A stretch of DNA of 64,000 nt from Pirellulaceae bacterium (GCA_026004775.1 BPJU01000018.1:62001-126000), one strand, 5' to 3'; positions 41,022 to 50,618 are shown, numbered from the stretch's first letter. Numbers and translations are program-made. The notes: generated from the sequence alone by a model not told the origin.

Positions 41022-41279
41022 ATGCGTCCCTACGGATGGTGGTTGTTCTTTGCGGCGATACTGTGGTGGGGTACGGCAGCGGCAGCCGCCGCGGAAGGCG
41101 AATACTGGGTTCTTGCGGTTCCCAGCACGTTTCGAGTCTCCGTACCTCCGGCTCAAGTTCGCCTAGTTCCGAAAATCACACGGCCGTATGCCTACGGTTG
41201 GTTCGGGGCCCAGCCCCGCCGGCATGCGGCTATCCATTTGGGCTACCGGCAGAATTATTTCCAGTGGTCGCTTCAATAG
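41022..41279 (+). CDS. Tiny secreted protein, 85 residues
   Basis: A signal peptide (MRPYGWWLFFAAILWWG, cleaved after the poly-Ala stretch) is followed by ~60 residues rich in Tyr, Val, Pro and Arg, including YAYGWFGAQP and a C-terminal NYFQWSLQ. GGAGG is 6 bases before ATG 41022, giving good support for translation. The stop lies 6 bases from the stop of the convergent BamA-barrel gene. No family known to me; small aromatic-rich secreted proteins of this type occur in planctomycetes. Confidence 0.7.
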   Translation: MRPYGWWLFFAAILWWGTAAAAAAEGEYWVLAVPSTFRVSVPPAQVRLVPKITRPYAYGWFGAQPRRHAAIHLGYRQNYFQWSLQ

Positions 41280-41285
41280 TTGGGG

Positions 41286-42824
41286 CTAACCCCGTCCCAG
41301 GCCGAAGAAGAAGCTGAAGTTCTGGATATCGTCGGTCCGTTCACGAGCCACCGGGACGGCGAAATCCAAGGCAATCGGCGCCGGCCCCAGTGCCGGAACG
41401 GAAATCCGCAGTCCGAATCCCGGAGCGACTCGGTAATCTTCTCCATGGATGGCTACTTTTTCTTCGACGGTGCCAAAGTCGCAGAACAGTACACCTTTGA
41501 GCATGTCGTCGGCCGTCAACGGGAAAAAGTATTCGACGCTGCCGAGGAAGCGGAATTCACCGCCGACCCGCACGCCGTTTACTTTGGGAGAGGCTCCTCG
41601 GAATTCGAAGCCTCGTAAAGTCGAAAAGCCGCCCGCGAAGTAATTCTCGAATATCGGCGTTTGCGACCCGGTGACGCCCAGGCGGAAGCTGTAGGCAAGC
41701 GTATGCCTGCCGGACCCGTCCGGCCTTTCACGAACCAAGAAATACTTGCGGAAGTCGAGGTCCCCGCGCGGGTAATCGTACGTGCCGAAGACCTGTTCGT
41801 AGGACAACTCCAGATAGTGCCCTTCCGTCGGCGCGAAGGGTAGATCCCGTGTGTCGTGAGTCAAGGTGATACGGCCGCTGAATAGATCGTTGTCTCCCAG
41901 TGCCGCATCCAGCTCAGGAACGCCGGCGACTCGAGGATTGAAAATCTTGACGTTTTCTGCCCGAAAAGCAGCCGCCAGCGACAGATCCGGCGTCAGTCGG
42001 TATCCGAAGCCCAGCCGCCCTCCCAGGCGATCTTCGGCCCAATCAAAGAAACCTCGCTGGTATAAAAATCCGCTCACATTCATGCTGACTTGGGTGTCGA
42101 AAAGAAACGGTTCGGTGAAACTCACCAGATACCGCTCTACCTGGTTACCGGGGACGGCTTCCAACCGGAAGGCTTGGCCGGCGCCGCGGAAGGCGGCACC
42201 GCTGAGCAGGTCGTCCCAACTGCGGGGCCAGCGCGTAATATCAAAATTCCGCTCGTCCCAGATAATTTGGCCGGTAACGCCGGCATCGGAGTTGATGCCG
42301 GCTCCGACGGTGAACAACCCCGTGCGTGCTTCGGTTACAAAGATATCCAACGGCACGGGAGTTCCCGCCGGCGGGGTAAGCAAATCGCTTCCGGGAGGTG
42401 ACCAGTTGGCAGCCGGTGGTGGTGCCGAAGGCACCGTGCCGGAAAAAGCGCCACCCGTGGTTTGGCCCGCGGGAGCTGCCGAAGGTTGCTGCGCTGGATA
42501 CTCGTACTGAACCGGCTTGACGAGTTGGTCCGAGATCACGTTGGGCTTTAAGGGCTGCTGAGGCCAGGGCGTGCCAAGGTCCAACCGGTCAAGGGCAGCC
42601 CCGGTATTCTGTCCGGCAGATGGTTGCCCGCCGGCGAGTTGTTCCCTGGCCGGTGGATTGGACGCCAAGCCGGGCCGGCCGGCCACCGGAGATGCTGCGG
42701 AGGGAGCCAGCGGATGGGGGCCGGTGCGGCACCCCAGCGCCAACGTCAAGACTATCGCCCACCAGGCGGCTTTTCTGGCCGCTCGGAGCGCCTCGTCGCG
42801 TTGGGCGGTGGTTTTTTTGGCCAC
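41286..42824 (-). CDS. bamA: BamA-type outer-membrane beta-barrel protein (no POTRA), lipoprotein-like N-terminus
   Basis: A 512-residue protein with a BamA/Omp85 barrel (surface-antigen domain) from about residue 150 to the end. Barrel features: FTVGAGINSDAGVTGQIIWDERNFD, VSFTEPFLFDTQVSMNVSGF, LTHDTRDLPFAPTEGHYLELSY and the L6-type FAGGFSTLRGFEFRG. The first ~30 residues read as a signal with a lipobox (LTLALGC), then ~110 Pro/Ala/Gly-rich residues. No POTRA domain is present; these are in the next gene upstream. The GTG at 42824 gives the signal; a TTG at 42842 is an alternative. It inserts outer-membrane proteins together with the POTRA partner, by inference. Confidence 0.85.
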   Translation of the reverse strand: MAKKTTAQRDEALRAARKAAWWAIVLTLALGCRTGPHPLAPSAASPVAGRPGLASNPPAREQLAGGQPSAGQNTGAALDRLDLGTPWPQQPLKPNVISDQLVKPVQYEYPAQQPSAAPAGQTTGGAFSGTVPSAPPPAANWSPPGSDLLTPPAGTPVPLDIFVTEARTGLFTVGAGINSDAGVTGQIIWDERNFDITRWPRSWDDLLSGAAFRGAGQAFRLEAVPGNQVERYLVSFTEPFLFDTQVSMNVSGFLYQRGFFDWAEDRLGGRLGFGYRLTPDLSLAAAFRAENVKIFNPRVAGVPELDAALGDNDLFSGRITLTHDTRDLPFAPTEGHYLELSYEQVFGTYDYPRGDLDFRKYFLVRERPDGSGRHTLAYSFRLGVTGSQTPIFENYFAGGFSTLRGFEFRGASPKVNGVRVGGEFRFLGSVEYFFPLTADDMLKGVLFCDFGTVEEKVAIHGEDYRVAPGFGLRISVPALGPAPIALDFAVPVARERTDDIQNFSFFFGLGRG

Positions 42825-42856
42825 GAAAACGTTTTCCCGCAAAACAGCCGCTCGTC

Positions 42857-44305
42857 TTAGCGCGTGCCCGGACCGGCCGGGTTGGCCAGCCGCTCCAGTT
42901 CTTGCAATTCCGGTGGTCGAATGACGATCCGAGGAGTCTGCCCGACTGCCGGATTGTTTTCAAACAACTGGGAGGCTTTCAATCGCCGCTCACTGTCCCG
43001 CACCTCGCGCACGTCGATGATGTCACCGGGATAAAGCGACAAGCGATTCAATACGACGTTCCGGCGTGTGTGGGGGTATTCTCCGGTGATATGCACCTGA
43101 ATCGGTCCGACTCGAAATTGTTCCCCTTCCACGACGTGATAGACCAGATCCAACTGCCCCGGCGTCTCGAGGAATCTCGGCTCGGCTTCAATTTCGGCAA
43201 AGATATGCCCTACTGAACCGTAGGCGTCGCGAAGGGCGTTCAGGTCAGCATTCATTTTATTCAGATCGAAGTAGTCACCCGAACGCAGTTGGAGTTGTGC
43301 CATGAGAGAGTCGGTGGTGTATTTTTGGTTGCCGGTGACGGTGACATTGCGCAGCACATAACGAGGGCCTTCATCGATGACGAAGGTGAGCGTCAGCCAC
43401 TTGCCGCTTTCGTCGAATTGCAATTCGCGTCCGACTCGCGCGGCGAAGAAGCCGAAATTACGATAGTAGGTCGTGAGCCGCTCGACATCTTCGTCGATCT
43501 GCCGCCGATCGACGACCCCTCGAATCACCCAGAACCAACCCGGTTTCGACTTGATCAGGGCTTTCAGCCGCGCATCGGACACGAACGTATTGCCGACGAA
43601 TCGCGTCTCCCACACCCGCTCGATGAAGCCTTCGCTAATAAGATAGATCACCCCTCGATCCGAGGGCTGGTCCCCCTCGAAAACGCTCACCTGGGCTCGC
43701 GAGAAGCCCTTCGAATGGTAATACTCTTCCAGTTTCCGCCGGCCCTCTTGCACGGCGAAGTGATTCAAAGGATCGCCCACTTTCAGGCCACATTGTTGCA
43801 AGAGGCGCTTATCGGAGAAAGCACGATTACCGAGGAATTTCAGATAACGGATCATGGGGACTTCGAAAACTTCGAAGGTCACCACAATGCCTCCAGGTAC
43901 CGGATCGGTGTATGTGCGCACGTCACGGAATTTGCGATGGGTGATGAGGCGGCGGACGTCGGCCTGGAGGATTTCCGGATCGAAGTAGCGGTCTTTTCGG
44001 GTACGTAACAGCGCGATGATCTCAGATTCGGGCACCGTCTCATTTCCGCGAATAATCACGTCCACCACCAGCGGCGCATCGTGACTGGGGGCATAAACCG
44101 GGCCGCCTTCCAGAGCCAGCCGGTTTTGGAACTGCTCTCGAGCCGTGGCCGGCAGCGGGTTCTGGGGACCGCCCAGCCGGCCGGCACCCGGGGTTCCAGG
44201 CAACTGCCCGTAGCTCCGGGGCCCGCCCGGCAGCATGAAAGCCGCCAGGCACACAATAACCGGTAGGAATCGTGGTTGCCAGGTATTGTCGTGCCCAGCG
44301 CGCAC
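42857..44305 (-). CDS. bamA: POTRA-domain protein, periplasmic half of a split BamA
   Basis: A 482-residue exported protein with five POTRA domains in tandem from about residue 70: beginning VVDVIIRGNETV, MIRYLKFLGNRAF, ERVWETRFVGNTF, RYVLRNVTVTGNQ and QFRVGPIQVHITG. It stops right after IVIRPPELQEL, where fused BamA proteins enter the barrel. GTG 44305 (TGAGG 7 bases upstream) gives the signal peptide; TTG 44353 is possible. It lies about 100 bases after the SurA-like gene and 33 bases before the barrel gene, all on one strand. POTRA domains chaperone and hand over unfolded outer-membrane proteins. Confidence 0.87.
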   Translation of the reverse strand: MRAGHDNTWQPRFLPVIVCLAAFMLPGGPRSYGQLPGTPGAGRLGGPQNPLPATAREQFQNRLALEGGPVYAPSHDAPLVVDVIIRGNETVPESEIIALLRTRKDRYFDPEILQADVRRLITHRKFRDVRTYTDPVPGGIVVTFEVFEVPMIRYLKFLGNRAFSDKRLLQQCGLKVGDPLNHFAVQEGRRKLEEYYHSKGFSRAQVSVFEGDQPSDRGVIYLISEGFIERVWETRFVGNTFVSDARLKALIKSKPGWFWVIRGVVDRRQIDEDVERLTTYYRNFGFFAARVGRELQFDESGKWLTLTFVIDEGPRYVLRNVTVTGNQKYTTDSLMAQLQLRSGDYFDLNKMNADLNALRDAYGSVGHIFAEIEAEPRFLETPGQLDLVYHVVEGEQFRVGPIQVHITGEYPHTRRNVVLNRLSLYPGDIIDVREVRDSERRLKASQLFENNPAVGQTPRIVIRPPELQELERLANPAGPGTR

Positions 44306-44404
44306 CGTTGACCTCAGCCGTCCGTAGGAGCCTAAGGCGGCAACCCTCCCCAACAGGCTGCCAGCCCAAACCGTCCTGTTCCCGACACCCTCTCGCCAAC
44401 AAGG

Positions 44405-46354
44405 CTAATTGACGTCCGCCGACGGTGTGGCTGCCGGCAGCACTCCCCGTTTGACCACTCCGGTCAGGAAAACCTGAATCTTGGCTGCTTGGCGCAGGCG
44501 GTCAAACTCCTGATTCATCGCCGCCCGCAACTTCTGTTCGTGGATCTCCCGGAACAACTCATCACGCACTTCGGAGATATCCTGCACCACCGGCTGCGTG
44601 CGGCCCAGGCACTTCATGATGATGAACTTGTCCGCAACGGCCACGATCCCCGATAGTTCTCCCGGTTTGAGGCGAAACGCTTCTTCTTCCACGGCTTCAC
44701 TACCCGAGTGGCGGCGGATAGGAGGTACGCGGCCGAAGTTGGCCCGAGACACAGGTTCAATCGAGTACTGAGCAGCCAGTTCACCGAAGAATTCTTCCGA
44801 AGGGTTGTTGCGAGCCATTTCCCAGACCTGTTGGGCGCGGCGCTGGTTGGACAACACAATCGCCAGCACCTCCACCCGTTCCCCATAGTTGGCCTCGAAC
44901 CCCTTCCGCAGATCCTCGTCGGTCACTTCCACCTTCTGCCCCACCAGTTTCTTCAACGCGACGCTCGGCCAGACGGCGTCACGCACATAGACGTCGACAG
45001 TGATATGTTCACCGCCTTCACTGGTAATGTGTTTCAACCAGGCGTCAACATCCGGAGTTCCGTCCATCTTGACGAAACCGTAGGCGTCGGCTGCCCGGCG
45101 GATTTCTTCATCCAGGTCGGCCTGACTGATCGACAGCTTGCGGCCGGCCAGTGCCTGTTCCAGAATGCGGCGGTTGATTTCGCCATCCAGCACCTCTTCG
45201 CCGTGACGCACGATACACTCCTCAGCCAGCTCAGCCAGTGTGATGGCGTGCCCGTTGATCAGTGCCGCCACTCCCGGCATCTGCTCGCGCATGCGTGGCT
45301 CGTTGAAGACATTGACCACACGCGCCTCGTCCTGGAGCCTTTTGAAGAGGGCCGCGGCCGCTTCCCGCAATTTCTGATCGCGAATCTGCTCGGCGAGCCT
45401 TTGGCGGATTTCTTCCAGTTGGGTGGCATTGACAAGTGTCTCGGGGATCTTGCGTTCACATTTGAGAATGAAAAACTGATTGGCTACCGGGATGACGTCG
45501 GAAATCTGACCCTCTTCCAACGCGAAGGCCGCCTGTTCCAATTCCGGTGGCGCGGTGTGTTTGCGGATGGGTGGTATAAGGCCTCGAGCCGCGGCGCTGG
45601 TCTGGTCGCTGGAATGATCCTTGGCCACATCACCAAAGCTTTCCGGATCGGCCTTCACCCGCGCCAGTAACTGTTCGGCGGTTGCCCGATCCTCGGAAAC
45701 AATGACGCGCACCTTGACCTTGGGGCCGTATTCGGTTTCGAATGCACGCCGCAGGTCTTCCTGCGTCACCTGGATCTCGTTGGCCGACAAGCGGCGCAAG
45801 GCGAGCATCGGCCAGATGACGTCCCGCTGGTACTGCTCAGGTGAGATGTTGCGCTCTTCCTGAAGCAGCTTTAGCCACCGCTCGGTCGACAAACCGAATT
45901 TCTTGGCCATCCGGTCGATCTCCGCCCACACATCCTGCTCACTGATCTGGATATGGCGCCGCTGGCACTCCAACGCGATCAGATAGCGATTGACCAGTCC
46001 TTCCAACACCTCCTCGCCATAGCGACGGATGCATTCCTGCCCGAGTTCCTCACGAGTGATCGCCGTGCCGTTGACGATGGCGACCACATTCGGTTTGGGA
46101 GCCGCGGGACCGGCGGCTGTTGTCCGGGCAGCCGCCGGCGCGCTTTGGCCGGCCGGCACTGCGGAATGGGGTCGAGACGAACTCGCCGCACGCCCCGGTT
46201 GGCTGCCGGCTGTCCCCTGCGCCTGTACGACAGGGGCCGACATGTAATAACGAATGCCGCAGAAGACCGCCACCGCGGCCATAGCGGCGGTGAGCCATGG
46301 CCACGTTTTCCATGATTGCCGGCGAGGTTTTCCCACCGAAATTTCCTGAGTCAT
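44405..46354 (-). CDS. Periplasmic SurA-like chaperone with two parvulin modules
   Basis: A 649-residue protein with an N-terminal membrane anchor (about 20-42) and a Pro/Ala-rich spacer. Two complete modules follow: each has a SurA N-domain (IVNGTAITREELGQECI... and LINGHAITLAELAEECI...) and a parvulin-like domain (ending with GQISDVIPVANQFFILKC and GELSGIVAVADKFIIMKC). It probably holds unfolded outer-membrane proteins and may isomerise Xaa-Pro bonds. AAGGAGG lies 8 bases before ATG 46354. Located immediately upstream of the two BamA genes, which fits the role. Confidence 0.87.
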   Translation of the reverse strand: MTQEISVGKPRRQSWKTWPWLTAAMAAVAVFCGIRYYMSAPVVQAQGTAGSQPGRAASSSRPHSAVPAGQSAPAAARTTAAGPAAPKPNVVAIVNGTAITREELGQECIRRYGEEVLEGLVNRYLIALECQRRHIQISEQDVWAEIDRMAKKFGLSTERWLKLLQEERNISPEQYQRDVIWPMLALRRLSANEIQVTQEDLRRAFETEYGPKVKVRVIVSEDRATAEQLLARVKADPESFGDVAKDHSSDQTSAAARGLIPPIRKHTAPPELEQAAFALEEGQISDVIPVANQFFILKCERKIPETLVNATQLEEIRQRLAEQIRDQKLREAAAALFKRLQDEARVVNVFNEPRMREQMPGVAALINGHAITLAELAEECIVRHGEEVLDGEINRRILEQALAGRKLSISQADLDEEIRRAADAYGFVKMDGTPDVDAWLKHITSEGGEHITVDVYVRDAVWPSVALKKLVGQKVEVTDEDLRKGFEANYGERVEVLAIVLSNQRRAQQVWEMARNNPSEEFFGELAAQYSIEPVSRANFGRVPPIRRHSGSEAVEEEAFRLKPGELSGIVAVADKFIIMKCLGRTQPVVQDISEVRDELFREIHEQKLRAAMNQEFDRLRQAAKIQVFLTGVVKRGVLPAATPSADVN

Positions 46355-46463
46355 AGTGCTTGCCTCCTTGCGCATGGTCTGTCGCTGGATTGGGGCGCGA
46401 AGTATACGGTGGTGATCATGACCGAACAAGAGAAAAAATTTTTCCGGCTAAGAACGATGCGGC

Positions 46464-47507
46464 CTAGTGAGCCGGGTGAGAATGTGTCTCATTAAGCAGT
46501 TCGACCACCTGCACGGCCATGCGGCCTTTGAAGGCCCCCGGGCTGGCCCGAAATTTGGGCACCCCCGCCACCGAAACCTCCAGAGGAGCTCGGATGTCTT
46601 GGTCGGTGGTAATGATATCGCCAATTTTTAAAGACAACAACTCCGCCATCGTGATACGCGTTTGTGCCAAAGTCACCACCACTTCGACAGTAGCTCGATC
46701 CAGTTGCCGTTGCAGCCGCTGGAGCGACTGGGGGTCTAAAGCCGTTTTTCGGTAACCCATCCAGAAATTGCTCGCCAGCTTGCTGGTTACCCGTTCAATG
46801 GACGTATAGGGTATGCAAAGACTCACAAAACCGCGCAGCGAGCCGATAATCACATCGAATCCAATCACCACGGTAACTTCACCCGGAGGAACCACCTGCA
46901 CGACTTGCGGATTCGATTCCACACGTTCCACTACGGGTTGGATCGGTGCGATGGTTTCCCAAGCGCGAGCCATTTCTTTGAGAAACCGTTCCGTAACGCG
47001 GGACGTCAGTCTCAGCTCAATTTCGGTAAGGGGGCGGCGCACCACCGGCTCGATCTGCCTGCCGCCTCCCAACAACCGGTCGATGATCGGATAAAGGAGC
47101 GTGGAGCTGATATCCAATACAAAGTAACCCTCCAGCGGCTCGACTTTCACCAGATTGAAGCAAGTAGGATTTTCCAAGCCGAACACGAATTCGCTGTAAG
47201 TAAGTTGGTCGACGCTGGTCAGACGCACCTCGACGATGGTCCGCATGAGGGCCGACAGCGAGGCGGCGAAGTTGCGCGCCAGGTTTTCATGCAGTGCCTG
47301 GAGCGCCCGCATCTGCTCCTGGCCGACCCTCTCCGGCCGGCGGAAGTCGTACGGCTGGACTTTTTCCGAATCCGGCTTCCTGCCGGCCGAGGGCAACTGT
47401 TCCGGCTCGGTTTCGGTTTTAGACGGCGCGGGGCTGGCCAAATGCTGGACGGCGATCGCCTTGAGAAGATTTTCGATTTCGTCTTGATTCAGGATTTCCT
47501 GGGTCAT
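46464..47507 (-). CDS. fliM: Flagellar motor switch protein FliM
   Basis: A 347-residue protein. The N-terminal LNQDEIENLLKAI is the CheY-binding peptide, followed by a linker and the FliM domain (about 52-245) with LSALMRTIVEVRLTSVDQLTYSEFV and LLGGGRQ, then a C-terminal SpoA domain (about 265-340, TRITMAELLSLKIGDII). AAGGAG is 7 bases before ATG 47507. No other flagellar gene is in the window. In the cell it sits in the C-ring at the base of the motor. Confidence 0.94.
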   Translation of the reverse strand: MTQEILNQDEIENLLKAIAVQHLASPAPSKTETEPEQLPSAGRKPDSEKVQPYDFRRPERVGQEQMRALQALHENLARNFAASLSALMRTIVEVRLTSVDQLTYSEFVFGLENPTCFNLVKVEPLEGYFVLDISSTLLYPIIDRLLGGGRQIEPVVRRPLTEIELRLTSRVTERFLKEMARAWETIAPIQPVVERVESNPQVVQVVPPGEVTVVIGFDVIIGSLRGFVSLCIPYTSIERVTSKLASNFWMGYRKTALDPQSLQRLQRQLDRATVEVVVTLAQTRITMAELLSLKIGDIITTDQDIRAPLEVSVAGVPKFRASPGAFKGRMAVQVVELLNETHSHPAH

Positions 47508-47570
47508 GGGTCACTCCTTTGACCGCCGCACCCCACGTTTCCGATAGCGCCGGGCTGCCGAGCCACCCTT

Positions 47571-48878
47571 TCAACGGACATGCCCGTCGCCGTAGACGAC
47601 CCATTTGTAACTGGTGAGTTCTCGAAGCCCACACGGTCCGCGCGCGTGGAATTTGTCGGTGCTGATGCCGATTTCCGCTCCCAGCCCGAATTCGCCACCG
47701 TCGTGGAATCGCGTGCTGGCGTTGACCATGACGGCGGCACTGTCGACCTCGGTCACGAACCGCCGAGCCGATTCGAGGTCTTGCGTAAGGATGGCATCCG
47801 TATGGTGGGATCCATAACGATTGATGTGTTCGATCGCCTCGTCGAGCGTCTCCACCACTTTGACCGAAAGCAGCGGTCCGAGGTATTCGGTGCGGTAGTC
47901 CTCTTCGGTAGCCGGCTCAGCCGCCGGCACGTAACGGCGTGTCAGTTCATCACCGCGCAAGACGACCTGGTGCGGTTGCAGGGCTTCGGCCAGTTTGGGC
48001 AAGAACGCTGCCGCGACCTGGCGATGCACCAGCAACGACTCACACGCGTTACAGACACCCATGCGCTGGCACTTCGCGTTGACGGTCACCCGCACGGCCA
48101 TCTCCAGGTCAGCGGTACGGTCAACGTAGACGTGGCAGTTTCCGGAGAAGTGCTTGATTACGGGCATCCGTGCTTCGGCGACGACTCGCCGGATCAGCGA
48201 TTCCCCGCCCCGGGGGATCACCACGTCGATCAGGTCGGCCATCGCCAGCAGATGCCCCACCGCCTCCCGGTCCGGTGTATCCACCCATTGGATGGCCTGG
48301 GGTGGAATGCCGCACTGTGTGGCGGTCTGTTGCAGCAGCCGTACCAGAGCACGGCTGGAATGGGCAGCCTCGGTCCCGCCGCGCAAAATGACGGCGTTGC
48401 CGCTCTTGATCGCAATGGCAGCGGCATCGGCTGTGACATTCGGCCGGGACTCGTAGATAAAAAACACCACTCCCAACGGCACGCGTACTTTGCAGATCCG
48501 CAAACCATTCGGGCGCGTATATCCTTCCACCACTTCTCCCACTGGATGGGGCAGATAGGCCAATTGTTCCAAACCGGAGGCGATAGCCTCCACACGGCCG
48601 GCGTCCAGGCGCAGGCGATCGATCGAAGCATCCGACAGGCCCAGACCGGCAGCCCGCTCCAGGTCTTGCTGGTTCGCGGCTAGAATGGCCGGGCACTGGC
48701 GGCGCAGTTCCGCCGCGGACCGTCGCAGCCAATCATCTTTGGCTTGTCCGCTTACGCGCAACAAATGGTGCGCGGCGGCCCGCGCTTGTTCCGCCAGTTG
48801 GCGGCAGTACGTCTTCAAATCGGGCGAATTCTTCAGATCGGACGAATTCAGTTCGGTAGCATGCAATTCGGTTACCAC
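47571..48878 (-). CDS. proA: Gamma-glutamyl phosphate reductase (proline biosynthesis)
   Basis: A 435-residue NADPH-dependent aldehyde dehydrogenase-family enzyme, step two of proline synthesis from glutamate. Blocks: IYESRPNVTADAAAIAIKSG, VILRGGTEA, catalytic Cys in RMGVCNACESLLVH (about 275), and FHDGGEFGLGAEIGISTDK near the end. The GTG at 48878 has GAGGA 7 bases upstream. It is 63 bases upstream of fliM and downstream of folP on the same strand. proB is not in view. Confidence 0.94.
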   Translation of the reverse strand: MVTELHATELNSSDLKNSPDLKTYCRQLAEQARAAAHHLLRVSGQAKDDWLRRSAAELRRQCPAILAANQQDLERAAGLGLSDASIDRLRLDAGRVEAIASGLEQLAYLPHPVGEVVEGYTRPNGLRICKVRVPLGVVFFIYESRPNVTADAAAIAIKSGNAVILRGGTEAAHSSRALVRLLQQTATQCGIPPQAIQWVDTPDREAVGHLLAMADLIDVVIPRGGESLIRRVVAEARMPVIKHFSGNCHVYVDRTADLEMAVRVTVNAKCQRMGVCNACESLLVHRQVAAAFLPKLAEALQPHQVVLRGDELTRRYVPAAEPATEEDYRTEYLGPLLSVKVVETLDEAIEHINRYGSHHTDAILTQDLESARRFVTEVDSAAVMVNASTRFHDGGEFGLGAEIGISTDKFHARGPCGLRELTSYKWVVYGDGHVR

Positions 48879-48933
48879 GTCGGAATCCTCCTACCCGCAT
48901 CGAGCGAACTCGGCAGGCCGTGGGGCGACGAGC

Positions 48934-49845
48934 CTAACGGATACCCGGCATCGGGTCAACCTCAGACGGCTGGTCCTCAGGCAGGTCCACCAGTGCGCCA
49001 CAGGCTGCAAAAAGCGCCAGGGCCTGGCGCGTCGCCTCCACATCATGAACCCGTAGAATCTGCACTCCGCGTAACGCCATCGCCAAACTAACTCCAATTC
49101 CCCCGGCCACCCGGTCTCGCTGAAGGTCGCCGATCACCTTTCCAATAAAACCTTTCCGCGAATGTCCCACCAGTACCGGACAGCCCAGAGTGTGGAATCG
49201 ACCGATATTCTTGAGCAGCTCGATATTATGGGCGGTCGTCTTTCCAAATCCGATACCGGGATCGATGGCGATGCGATCGACCGAAACTCCTGCTTGCAAA
49301 AGAGCGTCTCGCCGTTCCCGCAGGAACGCCAGCACCTCGGAAACTACGTCCTCGTAATGCGGATTGTCCTGCATGGTTTGCGGCGTGCCTTGCATGTGCA
49401 TGATACAGACGGCAGCCCGATATTGTTGGATCACATCCAGCATGCGCGGGTCGGCCCGAAGGGCGGTAACGTCGTTGACGATCGTGGCGCCGGCCTCCAG
49501 AGCCGCCCGGGCTACCGCGGCCTTCGATGTATCGATGGAGATGGGCACCGAGGTGCTGGCGGCCAAACGCCGTACTACCGGCAGCACACGCCGCATCTCT
49601 TCCTCCTCAGAGACCGGTTCGGCATACGGCCGAGTACTTTCTCCACCGATATCCAGAATATCCGCCCCCTGTTCCACCAATTCCAGGGCATGAGCAACCG
49701 CGGCATCTTCCGAAAAATAACGCCCTCCGTCCGAAAAGCTGTCGGGAGTGACGTTCACAATACCCATCAAAACCGGCTGAGGCCCGAACTCCAGGCGCCG
49801 GTCGGGTAATTGCCAATAGCGCGCTCGCGGCGATGGCTGCATCAC
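48934..49845 (-). CDS. folP: Dihydropteroate synthase (folate biosynthesis)
   Basis: A 303-residue TIM-barrel enzyme that joins p-aminobenzoate to hydroxymethyl-dihydropterin diphosphate. The key blocks are all present: GIVNVTPDSFSDGGRY, GADILDIGGESTRP, SIDTSKAAVARAA, IVNDVTALRADP, IDPGIGFGKTTAHN, LVGHSRKGFIG and LRVHDVEATRQAL. GTG 49845 and ATG 49842 are adjacent candidates. Located between proA and an LptE-like gene, all reverse strand. Confidence 0.95.
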   Translation of the reverse strand: MMQPSPRARYWQLPDRRLEFGPQPVLMGIVNVTPDSFSDGGRYFSEDAAVAHALELVEQGADILDIGGESTRPYAEPVSEEEEMRRVLPVVRRLAASTSVPISIDTSKAAVARAALEAGATIVNDVTALRADPRMLDVIQQYRAAVCIMHMQGTPQTMQDNPHYEDVVSEVLAFLRERRDALLQAGVSVDRIAIDPGIGFGKTTAHNIELLKNIGRFHTLGCPVLVGHSRKGFIGKVIGDLQRDRVAGGIGVSLAMALRGVQILRVHDVEATRQALALFAACGALVDLPEDQPSEVDPMPGIR

Positions 49846-50028
49846 GCAACGTACCCCAGGCGAGAGCTGTTCTTCGAGCCGATCCGGAAACGGGCCACAA
49901 ACCCTTCTTCTCCACTGCTAGAACCGGTTACCGGACAGGCTGTTCTAAAAGTACCAATTGGCGCTTCGACCGGAAAGGGACACACGGCAAGGCGCGTCCG
50001 AGCATCCAACGTTCCCGATAAACGCTTG

Positions 50029-50547
50029 TTACCAGCCGGCTTCCAGTTGGTCAACAATCCGTGCGGCCAAATTGCGGATGATCGCTTGTTGGGCAGTCGC
50101 CAGCGATTGTCCCCCTTCCGGGATAAAATGCCCGGTGCCCATCAAGCTCAGATCGACCGGCAGTGTGGCGCTGCGCAAGACCGTGTTGCCGCTGCGGTCG
50201 ACCCAGCGGATTTCCACGACCAGATCAAAGGCGATGTCGCGGGGGTTATCGTTGCGGTCTTCGGCCAGTACATGCTTTTGTTCGCTCACGATGCGGCCGT
50301 ACAGGACCGTATCGGCGTCGGGCGTGTGTACCACCTTGTAGGGAGTGCGCAACTCGATCTGGCGCACCACGGCTTCGGTCAGCCATTCGCCCAACTGCCG
50401 GCGGTAGACGTCGGATTGGAAAACCGGCACGTAAATGGTGCGGACCTCGGGCAAGAAAAGTGCCTGGTGGCCGAGCTGATATCCGGCACATCCCAGCAGG
50501 TTTGTCGCCAGGAAGGCCGATATCGCGAAGACCGCCCGCTTTGCCAT
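50029..50547 (-). CDS. lptE: LptE-like lipoprotein (LPS assembly)
   Basis: A 172-residue protein with a lipobox (ATNLLGC) and the LptE signature GYQLG...IYVPVFQSDVYRRQLGEWLTEAVVRQIE. LptE is an outer-membrane lipoprotein that plugs the LPS translocon LptD. No lptD is seen nearby. ATG 50547 gives the clean signal peptide; an upstream start at 50601 adds 18 non-signal residues. It lies 71 bases downstream of the BamD-like gene, on the same strand. Confidence 0.78.
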   Translation of the reverse strand: MAKRAVFAISAFLATNLLGCAGYQLGHQALFLPEVRTIYVPVFQSDVYRRQLGEWLTEAVVRQIELRTPYKVVHTPDADTVLYGRIVSEQKHVLAEDRNDNPRDIAFDLVVEIRWVDRSGNTVLRSATLPVDLSLMGTGHFIPEGGQSLATAQQAIIRNLAARIVDQLEAGW

Positions 50548-50618
50548 GCTGTGCAAAGCTGAGCCACAGGTCGCTTCGGTGTGGGCGTTACGAAGGCACA
50601 TGCGTTACAACGGTCGGT

